The position numbers were made by a program, and so were the translations under genes. The notes under the pieces were generated by a model. It ran no database searches. It saw nothing but the letters and a program-made list of their open reading frames with translations, and had not been told where the DNA came from. Positions 13,030 through 24,410 of a stretch of DNA of 64,000 nucleotides are shown here, one piece after another. The number at the start of each line of letters is the position of its first letter. The stretch's first letter is position 1. This DNA is from Brugia malayi (taxonomy: Eukaryota; Nematoda; Chromadorea; Rhabditida; Onchocercidae), in contig NW_025062478.1 of NCBI RefSeq assembly GCF_000002995.4, forward strand, positions 6,672,001-6,736,000, given 5' to 3'.

Positions 13030-16000
13030 ATGGTGACGCGAAATTTACTGAAGTTCAATCGAGTCTCGGGAATCTTGTCCCTATCTCGGTCTCAGGTTTC
13101 GATGGACATGCATCGTATTCCTGTCAAAAACTTTGAAAAAGCAATGAGTTCCCAAGCGTCACGAAATGAAATGACCTGTGTTCGGTGGAAAAAGCACGGT
13201 TGGACTGCAGATGTGAGCAGTTTAAATTATATACTTATGTGTAGCTGTAGTTGCAAAATCTGATCCGGAAAAGCCGCAAAAATCAGCAATCAGATTTCCT
13301 TGTGTACTAGCTATGAAAGGTTTTGTAATACTAATTTAAAATCTACAAATTTTTTTGTTGACTTGGAATTGCTTCAAAGTAATATTTATAAGTCGTGCCT
13401 TTGTGAGTTAGTGAGTGCTCACTTTTTCAAACATTTTATTGGGTATACATGCCACTGCAGATGTTTATATCTATTTAAATGCAGAACTAAATTCCAGTCT
13501 ATGGTGAAAGATACATTCAATGAAATCATGAAAGGAAGTCGTTCATTTACTAGAGCTGAGGTGCAAAGAGCTATAAATCATTTTAATGATCTGTAAGTTT
13601 TCCGGGATTCTCATTGTTAATTAACAGTTCTTTTCCTGCTCGTAAATATTGTATAAAAATTATTTAAGCAAGATAAAAGCAAAAGTACCCGACTTCTTGG
13701 CTATTGTATAATAATTATTTAAGCAAGATGAAAGCAAAAGTGCCCGATTTCATGGCTGTCAAGTTGGCATCAGTTGTAACAATTCATCTTGGCTGGAAAG
13801 AAGGGGAAAAAGTTCTGGAAATGCATTACATGACTCATGGTGCAGAATTAAGATTTGGTTTGTCTTTTTCTATTTAGATTGGGCTTTTTATTTTTTTTTT
13901 CTTTATTTTCCGTATTAATAATTTTCTTATTAGTGTACTACGGTAATTATTTTGTTACATATATCAATTATTTTTAGCAGGAGAAGCATCACTAATGGAT
14001 GAACAAGTGGAAGGAGCTGTACGTCGAATTTTTGATAATATGGGCGGAGACGCATATGAAATAGCTCGTCATTTCTACTGTCGTCTTATTGATTTAAGGC
14101 TTTGCAAAGTGAAAGATTGTGTTTTCAGAATCTTCATACTGGATTTACTCAAGAAGTAAGTTTCATTATCTGATCTTATAGGAATTTTATCGTTTGTAAT
14201 GATCTTTTGGTAAAGTAAAATACAGATGGTTAGCATAATATATATATATATATATGGAATTACGTAGGTACGTATGATGGTTGTTCCTTATTCATTCATC
14301 CTGCGTTTTCCAATCATATTCTTTATTCTTTTCATCCATTGCTGAATCACTATCTTTCTTTTTCTTGTTTTCACTTAATTTCCTATTGAATATCTTCTCA
14401 TCATCAATTACTACATTTAATGATTCAAATTCTGTTTTCCTCTGCTCCATAGATTTTTTTTGTTTCTCTGCGTTTTCCTTTTGCTTGTCATTTATGGATA
14501 CGGCCTTTTTCAGCAATTCATCATGTTTGGCTTTCGGTTTTTCCTCCTTATTTTGTGGCGTATCACATTTACCATGTCGTCCCACTTTTTTTGCACCCCT
14601 GTGTTTATTTACTTTTTTTGCACCCCTGTGTTTATTTACTTTTTTCATTACTTAACTGCTTGTTTTTATTCAATTTCTCGTCATACATTTGTTGTCTTTG
14701 TTCACTTAACACAAGATCCAGATATAAAAGTGGTACTTGGTGATTAAGAATTTTGTGAGTAGATATTGACTGTATTTGTGCTTAAATGTACTTAAGCAAC
14801 ATTAATTACCTACCAGTTCGATGTCTCTGCAGATTTTTAACAGACTTGTGAGGAACTTAGAACTAGTAATCTTATAAGAGAGAGGAAAATTATTGATGGC
14901 TATGTCCAAAACTATTTGAAACTCGCTGCTGGGTTTTTAATTGTAGACAAAAATTGAAGGTATTATTACTAACCTGAATTGATATATTGTGCAGTGTAAA
15001 GATTCAGCTACATATAATATTCCAGCTTTATTGTTCAGTTCGCCACAGTAATATGGAGCAGAAAATATTGTTAAACACTTTCTATCGTGAAGGAATTCGA
15101 ATCCTTCTTGAGCGACCTGTAATAAAAGAATTTCTTTATCCAGTTCCTCTGTTCTGTTATTTTTTGCTAACTTTGTAAAAAAACGCAAGGATGAAAATGA
15201 CAATAATAGTTTGAGGAACAGTGGCAAATATTGTTTATTAAGTCCTTACTCCAAGATTATAGAACCTCTGTAGTTCAAATTGAAAGTCTAAACTTAGAAC
15301 AATAAATCATAAAAGAGTCAATGTTTTAATTTTAGTAGTAACAATTTTTTCGTCACATCTCCATTTGCCTTGTTTTTCTCTTCCATTTTCACTTCCTTGC
15401 CCTCCAATTTTTTACTTTCTGATTTATTTCCCTTCCATAGAAATGTAATGAAAAATTGAAAATGATCTCAGTGTTTCCTAACTGTTGCATTTGGGTCATA
15501 GAGATGTTTAAATCTTGGTTCAAAACAAATGAACCGTATGACTGACGCATTACGCTGTAGTAATGATGTCCGGCATCGAATGATAAGTAATTTAATAATG
15601 GTTCAGTGATTTATTATGAAAGCTAATTAGTGGTAAATTGAAGAAAGCTTTAAGTCATATGAATAGGCTCTGTAGTGAAATCATGGCATACTTGATGACC
15701 TCTGATAATAAGATCAATGTTTAGTTTTTGTTGAAATTCTTCGGTTGCTTGCTTTCCGAAAAGCTAAACGTTCCTTTATTTAATGTTTTATAAGGAATAG
15801 TTTCCAGTAGTTGTTATTTAATCTCGAAATTTGCTCCATTGAAATCTACGTTAAGTCCTTACCAGTTAGTTTGTATACCAAAAAAAAAAGTTTGTTTTTC
15901 AAAATCTCTCTGTTAGCTAGCTATATGCGTTACTGCCTGTCACTTAGTAGTCACATCTATTGGAGATGTTGTACCTGTGAGACTCCGCGGGGGCTTTGAA

Positions 16001-19000
16001 TATATTTTCCCGGGAAATTACCAGGGTCGGCCCATATGAGATCGTTGATGAATCCAATGTCAGTAATATCTGTTGGTCTGCAAATTCGTTCGAATTGATT
16101 CCAGTTAAGAAGATCTTCAGAAATTCCCCCATGTGCTGCGAATATGCGTTCGCCAATCAGGGCTGCGAATGGCATACAGTTGAAAGTCTAAAGTTTGCTT
16201 TATTGTTTATTCCCAATCAGGATGCTTCTGTTTTTCTCCTAAAGTGATGTAGAATTTATCTCAACTTTATGTCAACTGTCAACTGTCATGCTTCATGCTG
16301 ATTGACATATTCTCATTCAACAGTGATGTTATCGACCCATTTCTCTTGAAGATATTAGTTATTTTTCCTATTTTAATCATTGGAGCAGATTTTTATAATG
16401 TTATCGATTCATATGATAGTTTTCTTAAATGTATCTTAATAAGTATATTTAAGAAAAGAAAATTTTTGAGAAAAATGTTATGCATGTTGGTATAATGTCC
16501 ATAGTTGAGTTCCGGCATTCTTGTTTGGGAATCGTTGAACGCATTCCTCAAAAAAACCGTATATTCTGTTTACAGCACGTGTTTCATGATTGCCACGAAG
16601 CATATAAAGATGTTTCGGGTAGCGAACCTATGTATCATGTAGAACTTGTGATTTCAAGTCGGAAAGAAATGTTTAGTTCAATTTATTACCGAATAATATT
16701 TGTCATGGAAGTGACTATTAAAATTATGGAACTTTAAAGGATTGGAACGAAATACTTTGTAAGTTATCTTTTAAGGGTTTGAAAAAACCTTGTACGCCAT
16801 TAATAGTGAGACAGTTTCAAGACTCCACTGTCCTCGATCCACGTAATCACCCATGAATAAATAACGTTTACGTGGCGGTGTGCCTATTTTTGAGATGATT
16901 TTCACTAAATCCTGTAAAATTCAATTTGCTATTCTTTGTTTATACATCGGAAGACGTGACAAATTTGGGAAAATATGTTCGGATGAAAAGTGAATCACCG
17001 GGAATTGTCCGTGTATATCGCCCAAAATATAAATGGGCGGATCTATACGAAGTAGAGTGCTTTCCATCCTGAATGTTTCTCGACATCGCAAGCATACCTC
17101 ACGCACTTCGGATAATGTTATCATTGAATTCATATTATTTTCAGGAGCCACCAACAACTTCTATAATTTATATAAATTTTTAGGACCACTTATTCCTAGA
17201 TATCCAAAACCTAGCTTTATCAAGTATTGAATGAATTACTCATGCGGGTTCAAGTTAAAAGTTTGCAAAGTCTTTTTATTCTAATTATTAATAAATGTAG
17301 TTAGAATTAGATATTAGATTTTATGCGCTTCAAAAGTATATTTATTTGATCATACCTCAATGTATTTTTCTAAGAATTTCCATACTTTCTTTTTTCGTTC
17401 CAGTAATGCGCTTTCGGAACGTCTCACTATTCCTAAAAGGCAAAAGCGTTTATTTCTATTAGACATGTTTATTTAAACTTAGAAGAATTGTCAACTTGCC
17501 TAGATCACTTCGTTTTTTCATTCTGTATGTGAAGCGAGAAGAAATGCAAAAAAGACTGATTTCTGAACTCAGCCTATGTATTAAATGATGTCAGAGAGGT
17601 GATGCATACACTATTCTATTTCATTTCATTTTGCATTGTCACATTTTCCCAGTTTGTCCCAGTTGATAAGGTTGCATTCATTCTTGCTTACTTTATTTCT
17701 CATAATTTCATTCTCATATTGTACTTTTCTTTGAATTTGGAATTTACTGTGTAGAGTCTGGTGATTTCAGATTTCTGTTTCATTTTAACATAGTATTAAT
17801 AGCAATTCCACTATTTACCTCATCATTTTTGAATTCTCAAATTTATTTTCCAGCCGTCGTAGGAACTCTTTTCTTCATGAATGAAAATTTCGAATGAGAA
17901 ACCTTGAGATACTGCAGGAATCAAGTAAAGAAAGCGATTGAAGAATTTGATTATTTTTCTCATTACGGAAAACATGGCTCATTATCGAGTACAGCATTTT
18001 TTGTGCTCTGGTCAGCCTTCAAAAAGAATGATGAATTATTTCAGGAAGGTTGCAATTTTAATCTATTTTTACCAATTCCTTCACAACACTATGTTTTTAT
18101 ACGCTTTTGGCTTTCTTAATTTTAATTTTACACACCTTAGACATTCCCGAGTTATCTAGTGACTCGAACTTGAAACTAGTAAGGTATGTTTTAGTCGGGA
18201 TACATATATTATAAATTCTCTTTCAGCAGTAGAAATCATCAACGGAAGTATAGAAAGTCGTCTGCAGCAAATCTGCATTTTGGGTTCTGTATTTCTCATG
18301 GAAGAACTTCATATACAGTTTGTGGATTTTCTAAGGGTATCTTTGTATTCAATTTTCATTCCTTTTCTAATCTAACTTTATCCACTTTTTATTCTGAAGT
18401 GACCCTCTGAAATGAATCGATTCAGTTTTCATGTAAGTCATTTATTTCATTTATTATTCAGAAACAAAACTACAACATATCAACGGAAGACGTAGAATTC
18501 ATATGTAATTTGACACGCAAATGTAAAAAGGTTAGTGAGGAATCTAGCGATTATATTATACTTTTACTTTTTTTCTTCGTGTTATGATAAATCTTTCTCG
18601 TCTCCCTTTCATTTCTCATCAAGGAAAGTGAACAAAAGTTAGTGAACAACAATTCATAAGCAGTGAATACAATCATATATGAGTGTTGAAAAACTTCCAG
18701 CTTCTAAGAGAGAAAAGGAGGTAAAAATTTGAATTTTAAGATGTTTTTAAACGTTGACAAATAATATCACTATTTCATTTCCTACACTCGACTTCATTTT
18801 TTTTAGCCCGCTATTTTGGAATCATTTATGAATGCTCATGAATTATTCAAATTGACTGATAAGTCACGAGCTCGAATATATGGAAGTTTAATCGAAATTC
18901 ATGGTATCCTTCCTTTCCACTTGATCTAAAATTATCTGTATTATTCAGTTTTATGAAAAATTTTCTTAACGTGATTGCAGTCATTTGCTTTTCAGGGAAA

Positions 19001-19165
19001 GCGAACAATTTGACCGGCTTGTTGAAAATATGGGAACAGGTAGTTGCGGAAAAAAACTTGAATAATTTCAGAGTTGTGATTCTTAAACTTGGCCACTTCT
19101 ACAAATGCAACAATTTTTCAGTTCCAACTGATATGCAATATTATTTGAAACAGTACAGAGAATAA
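13030..19165 (+). CDS. Probable mitochondrial helical protein, 387 aa
   Basis: Nine exons join in phase throughout: 13030-13212, 13498-13592, 13724-13857, 13981-14155, 17918-18048, 18227-18336, 18462-18530, 18807-18903, 18996-19165. The N-terminus ([20 protein letters not shown]) is basic, with Ser, Leu and no acids, a good mitochondrial presequence. The rest is a run of amphipathic helices resembling PPR or other helical-repeat RNA-binding proteins, with no catalytic motif. Length is close to PTCD2 (about 390 aa), but I cannot assign it from motifs. Intron 4 is 3.76 kb and contains an entire phosphatase gene on the other strand; exons 4 and 5 still join in phase (phase 2), which supports nesting. 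The exon 3 acceptor lies in a tandem duplication. It follows the LRPPRC-like gene on the same strand by about 480 bp. Confidence 0.65.
13647..13756 (+). repeat. ~55-bp tandem duplication covering an exon start
   Basis: Two adjacent ~55-bp units (about 13647-13701 and 13702-13756) each contain TATTTAAG acceptor sequence followed by the first coding bases of exon 3 of the 387-aa gene. They differ at several sites. The second unit joins in phase and stays open. The first reads only about 14 codons before TAA, so its acceptor must be skipped for a full protein. Confidence 0.8.
14292..14648 (-). other. Lys/Glu-rich frame, likely lost tail of phosphatase
   Basis: A 118-codon ATG frame immediately follows, in a shifted frame, the current stop of the PP1-like gene. 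It is strongly basic and charged (KKVNKHRGA repeated twice, then K, E, D and Q stretches). One base fewer in the A6 run at 14640-14645 would fuse it to the phosphatase reading frame. I interpret it as a former or alternative C-terminal tail separated by a one-base homopolymer indel. It could instead be a sequencing error or an independent frame. Confidence 0.55.
14583..14642. repeat. 27-bp tandem repeat, two copies
   Basis: Two exact copies of a 27-bp unit (TTTTTTTGCACCCCTGTGTT plus TATTTAC on the plus strand), followed by the start of a third. On the minus strand they encode the repeated nonapeptide KKVNKHRGA. Confidence 0.9.
14632..17521 (-). CDS. PP1-like serine/threonine phosphatase, nested gene
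   Basis: Metallophosphatase that dephosphorylates Ser/Thr in proteins. Nine exons join in phase: 17521-17500, 17432-17356, 17160-16999, 16911-16789, 16627-16484, 16187-15975, 15763-15692, 15116-14974, 14704-14632. They give about 342 residues, the usual PP1 catalytic size. All catalytic motifs are present: GDIHG near residue 80, GDYVDRG near 108, RGNHE near 139, HGG near 195, RGHQ near 268 and SAPYYCGE near 290. The sequence is diverged from canonical PP1 (VAQEGFEFL replaces the usual VVEDGYEFF type), like nematode-expanded PP1 paralogs that are often germline proteins (inference). Introns 1 and 5 appear to have GC donors (AG|GCAAGT at 17499, CAT|GCATAA at 16483). The gene lies wholly inside an intron of the 387-aa gene on the other strand. 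The last exon (73 bp) is the least certain; a one-base change would add a Lys-rich tail. Confidence 0.85.
15726..16660. repeat. Segmental duplication, source copy of 4336-5270
   Basis: 935 bp in direct orientation, offset 11,390 bp, two mismatches. This copy lies within the intact phosphatase gene. The distal breakpoint (15726) falls inside exon 7, the proximal one (16660) in intron 4. No flanking inverted repeats or clear target-site duplication are visible, only a TTTTG microhomology at the left end. Confidence 0.93.
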
Positions 19166-20357
19166 GTTAATAAAATGAATAGTTGCAGATTCCTTTTATA
19201 CACAGTCATTGGGAAGATTCGATGTGAAAAGTAGTGAGTAAGAGGACAATAAGCCAAGCAGAATTTATCTAGACTGACTGACTGTCACCGCCTCAATACG
19301 GCTATTGTTACATGACATAATGGAAAAGAGCTCATTGCACGTACCCCCCTCCCACGCAATATTCATAGCATACCAGTACAAATCCCCTCTCTTTCCCTAT
19401 CTTGTCTCGACCATCTCAAATGGCTGCTCTCATGTAGTTCGTCTCGTACAGGTCTACTGCTGTGGTACCTGCTAATTTATTCGCGTGTTTTACGTCATGT
19501 CGGGTGGAAGCGTTCTTTGTACGAAATATTCTCAGATTATTTGTAATCTGTTCCACCTTATTTTTCTTACGGCTAGTGTAAGCATTCATGTTAGGACTAT
19601 TGTTTGCAAGCGAAATTTCAAGGTGGGAAGTGTGCAGGAACGTGAAGTGAAATCAATATAAGGCTGAAAGTTATCGACGGTGATGAACACTGGACGCTGC
19701 ACATCGGTTTGTGTAGGTTATCCTTTATCATTTTTTCATTTTTCTGCAATACAAAAAAGAGATGAGCCTCTCTCAATTCTTGCAAGTGTCAATCAATCAA
19801 GCCTATGATATTAGTTAAATTATTTGTTGAATTATGTAATTACTCTCTTGAATTCTATGAGATGAAGTATATATTCATAATGGCTATTTGATTATCATTA
19901 TACTTTTTTTTTTTTTAATTTTGACAAATGCAAGCTAGAAAAAGCTGAAAATATCTTTCTAATATCATGCAAAGAACCCATAAAATGTTTCAATTCAAGA
20001 TTATCTTCAACATTAATAGCAAACTGAAGTATACTAATGGTATTATATATATAGTACCATCAGTATATTATATTAATTGATTCAGAATAAGGTTTTTGAT
20101 GTTTGGTTACAAATCATATCATGAAAGGTTTTGGCAAGATTCATCTTTGGTACAAATTGGACTAAAGAGTACAATATGAGCCTTGCTTGTTAAAGTTAAG
20201 CTTTAAGAACAGGAGGAATAGTATCAGATAATTCTAATATGTTTTCTTTTCCATCTGTTGATTTAGCCTTATGCACTATTTTCTAGCTAGGATAGATATG
20301 TGTACGTTGGTATGATGACCAATTTAGAATCCAAATTACTTATTAGAAAATTTAATC
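19166..20357. other. Intergenic region upstream of the F-box gene
   Basis: No convincing exon. The block 19260-19520 is richer in GC than its surroundings and could be promoter or 5' UTR sequence. A hairpin of about 12 bp with one mismatch lies at about 20030-20067 around a TA-rich loop. Confidence 0.45.
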
Positions 20358-23099
20358 ATGATTTTCAAGAATAATGAACTGCTGGAATATGGATCAGAAC
20401 GAGGATTTATGTACTTATTCGATGGCACTATTGGATCTCACATATCTTTACCTGATGGAATCGTCCAGTTAGTGTTCCGTTACCTTTCAGGTAATCTTTT
20501 CGGTAGTTGGATGATAGGTTCCTTTGATGGATATTTTGCGCTTTTGTGAGACTTCACTGGGTTTCCGAAAAAGTTATGAGATTTTACTGCAATTTTACGC
20601 ACTGAATCTAAATAAGATTGTAATATAATTGAATTAATTCATAAAATAAAAGATGTCATATCTCGAATTTTAGTTCATGAACTGAAGTATGTAAGCTTGA
20701 CATGTCACGCTCTTAATAATGCAATTTGCAAATACATATTAACTGATGCGTCAAGATTTGAATGCGAAGTCGTGGAGCATGAAGGCTTGTCTCGCAAGAC
20801 ACGAAGCAATAGCTATGCTTGGGGTATTTTTTCAGTTCTAGTGAAGAACACCATTAGCAGCTAACAGACAAACTGATTAGATTTGACGTATTATCTTTAT
20901 GGAGATCGATATGATGTTAGTAGTGACTACTAATCGTTAGGAGAGTTCTTTTGATTTATATAATAACCTCAACCACCCAGCTTTAATATCACATACTGTG
21001 TTAGCTGATGAATTAAATCAAATAATGGTTAGAACAGTTTTGAAAGTGAAATCAGTTTTCTGTTTATGCATTTTTATTTTGTTAAGAAGGCTTTTTTTTC
21101 TCTATTCTTATGGCTTTTCCTAAGGATAGAAACTTGTAATTAATTGTTCTCAAACCTTTTATAATAATTTTTTGTTTCTGTTATTTAATACTTTTCCATG
21201 ATATCAGTATGGTTGTTCTAGTTATTAAATAAATTCGGTCAGATCAATTTCAGAAGGAATACTACCATTTCAGGAAACTTGCTGAAGATGTGTACAATAT
21301 TTTGGCCTGCTCGAGAAAGAAGAAATTTTATGCGTCATTTTTATTTGATGGTATACTATTGTTGTTTCCAAACGTTCAGCTATTTCTTCTACAACTTAAA
21401 AATATTTTTAAACTGAATTAACCGAACAAACAACAGTTCTCATTTTTCAGAATAAGTCAGTCGACAGTCACACAATTTGGGGACAGTGTTTTTCCGGAGT
21501 AAGGATTTCATTATTTCATGATGTCATGGCTTAAATGGCTTTATGTTTATAAAGTGATTTTTTTCAGAATCTATGGTTTTTTCATCTTATTCATTTGCAG
21601 TTCTACGAAAATTGGGATCGTAAGGCATGCAGCGAATTTTTAGATTCCGTTATACGTTTCACCGATTTAACACGATTGCTTACTGTCGTAATGTCTGATA
21701 AAGTTGGCAAGCACTATCAACTTGAAATGGAAGTAAGTTATTCTTTCTATTCTTCTTTTCAGCATTCTGCTGAAACAAACAGTCATTTTCATATAGATTT
21801 CTCTGTATCATCGGTTCCATAGCTATCGTTATGACAAATATGAAATATTTCGAGATTCGACAACGATTTCATGGTTTCTTCATTGATCAGCTAGCAGAGT
21901 CCGAATCAGAGCAAGGATTTTGGCTTTCTGTGCTTCTACGCACTCAGAAAAGTGTTGCAGAACAAGGGCGACTATTCATGCTCTTGTTCGGCCCTGTAAA
22001 ATATATTCATGGCGAGGGTTTGTTATAAATTTAAATTGAGTTTTCTAAATAATACAGGACGAAAATAATTAGTTTATTATGAGGAGGAACATTCTGAAAA
22101 ATTGTTTGTGTTACTCACTGTAAGATTTACCACTAAGGGGAAGCGGAAGAATTGTGCATAATAAGTTATTATAATTAGGAAATTCATAACTCATTCCAGT
22201 TGAAATAAATTCATATTAAAAGTAATGTAGAAAAAAGCCTAGTTTGAGCATATAGGAAATAAAATTGATTTAGGACGAATTGATTGGTATATGCTCTCAG
22301 AGACAATTTTCACCAGAAATCAGTGCATCCAAATTATCAAGCCATTGTCATCAAATCTTTGTTGTCTTGTGAAAACAATGGAACTGAAGTCGGAATTTTC
22401 CTGGAGTGATTCTGAAATTTTCACTTTAATGGAAGAAATAACAAGTATTAGTCAATATATTGGCTTTCTTGGAATATCTTATTAAAAGATTTAAAGTGAA
22501 AACTTTCAAGAATTTAGCAAAAAATGTAGTTGAATGTTATTCATTCATAATACTTTGTCTTAATACATTATCAATATTCTTTAGGTGCACCACAAGTCTG
22601 GATATTTCACAATTTTGCAAGCTTACTCTTACTGAGACCAGAATTAATACGGATTGCTCTTTATTATCGAATAATTTATGGACACTGTAAAGAAGCTGCA
22701 CATATGTTGCATGTCATGAAGACGGTACAAACTTAAAACATTTGCCACGAGAAATGACTGAAATGACTTTCTTTTTTTTTTATTAGACCTTTCATATGGA
22801 TAATTAAAATACTTTAAGTGCATTGCCGCTGCTTTTAAAACTAGCATTTACCGTCTCATTCATCATGAATGAAATATCCAGTTCAGATGTAGCATTTTCA
22901 GGTGTATTATCGATGGGGATGTGGAATTGTGGAAAGTTTGTTAACACCTCTGCTGGAAATATTTAAATTGTTAAGTATGGTGCAGCGCCGACATTTCCTT
23001 GCTGAAATAGTTTTAACACAGTCACACTTACTTGATGAATATCTTCGACGCTTTCCATGTTACTATTACATAATTTCTTCGCTTCCTGATATAACCTAA
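20358..23099 (+). CDS. prom-1: F-box protein FBXO47/PROM-1 homolog
   Basis: Substrate adaptor of an SCF ubiquitin ligase; in C. elegans PROM-1 promotes meiotic prophase entry and chromosome pairing. Nine exons join in phase (20358-20490, 20674-20823, 21274-21350, 21451-21498, 21601-21732, 21855-22017, 22274-22444, 22585-22724, 22902-23099), giving 403 residues; the human protein has about 450. The F-box spans exons 1-2 (LPDGIVQLVFRYLS, then HELKYVSLTC). FBXO47-specific segments follow: LLKMCTIFWPARER, FWLSVLLRTQKS with QGRLFMLLFGP, and the helical C-terminal block starting WGCGIVESL. The start ATG at 20358 gives a short N-terminus before the F-box, and an upstream exon is not excluded. The order of segments matches FBXO47 along its whole length. 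Confidence 0.82.
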
Positions 23100-23404
23100 C
23101 TTATCTGTAGTTTTCTACTTTTTTAAAAGAAGATTATCATATGCCTTCCCATCGTTATAAATAGAAATAGATTTTCAACTGTTGTAGAACATTAACTAAA
23201 CTTATCGAAACTAAATCCTAGCATATCTTGTTCTGTTATTGTTACAAGTTACTATGAATCTTAATTTTTTCAATCTTTACTTCACTAAGACTTTGAATTC
23301 AATAAATTTAATTTAAATTTATAAAATATTTACATTTAGTTGATCGACTGCATTTTCTGGACGAATTGACAGCAAGCAGTGCTATATTACCGCTTCTATC
23401 GATA

Positions 23405-23632
23405 CTAGCCGCTGACATTTGATTCAGCTTGATATATACACCTTCGAACAGAAAGCCCTTTTTTGCGTTGATCTAACTTAATTCTACGTATAGTTGATTT
23501 TAGTGGAACTACATAGCCTGCGCGAATTGCTAAAATTAATTGTGTTTCTTTATTCTTACTGTAAACAGTTGTAATGTTTAGACGAAATATAGTCTTTTCG
23601 AGTTTTTTGTTAAATTCTTTCATTTGACGCAT
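23405..23632 (-). CDS. Small basic ORF, unrecognised
   Basis: A 75-codon ATG frame on the minus strand, facing the end of the F-box gene. The product is rich in Lys and Arg (for example RRIKLDQRKKG) and has no signal peptide or membrane segment. Codon use is unremarkable. It could be a single-exon gene, a terminal exon of something upstream at about 23.7-24.3 kb on this strand, or chance. I recognise no family. Confidence 0.3.
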   Translation of the reverse strand: MRQMKEFNKKLEKTIFRLNITTVYSKNKETQLILAIRAGYVVPLKSTIRRIKLDQRKKGLSVRRCIYQAESNVSG

Positions 23633-23635
23633 CAA

Positions 23636-24410
23636 TAAAAAATTTTATTACTTTACTGTTGGTTCGCACAGTTTATTAGTTTTTTCGGCATAGGAGTTCT
23701 TTGAATGTCCGTTTATTTTTTAGCAGCATTATCGAGAAATAACTTCTCACTTTTTCACTTTATCAGTTATTTCTTCGAGTACTACTTTCTAACAATGCTA
23801 GTAAAGGATTTGATAATAAAATTCAAAAATTGATTTTGCAGTACTGCGTAGCATAAAATAAGCAAGCGAGGGAAATTATTTCTCAGATTTCGCTGGATAA
23901 GATTGAAGACTTAACAGACTTTTGCGAATAAACTTTACACAGTAACAAATTCTTGCTAAAGAAAATCTTTATCCTTGCTGCATTTCGTCATTCATTTGCA
24001 AACTATTTCAGTTAAACATGATAGTCTTTCTAAATTTCAAATTTGATCTAATGTTCAAGGATGTAGAAATCACTTTTATCTATAAGTACTTGCAAACATT
24101 GCAAACAGCAGTACTGTTGTCCGCGTTTTCAGAAATAGTCTAGTTTTTCCTCAGCCTTTGTACTACATTTATGATTTGATGGTGAAGGACATAACAGCTG
24201 CTATTTGTTTGTTTTTAGTTTCTGTTTTAGTATTTACAATAACTGGTTATTTAAAATATCGGTGTTCTTTCTTTTTCTTGTGTTTCTTGAATTAATGTTT
24301 TTGAATCCGAAGTGAAATTAACGAAATGTCCTGTCTCGACATGTCCAAGAGTAATTTTTTGTTAATAATTTTTATTGAAGAAGCAGTTATGCTGTGTTTT
24401 ACAGTTACAT
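23636..24410. other. Intergenic region upstream of PAN-domain gene
   Basis: AT-rich DNA with no supported exon. A likely trans-splice or cis acceptor (TTTTACAG) lies just before the ATG at 24411. Confidence 0.4.
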
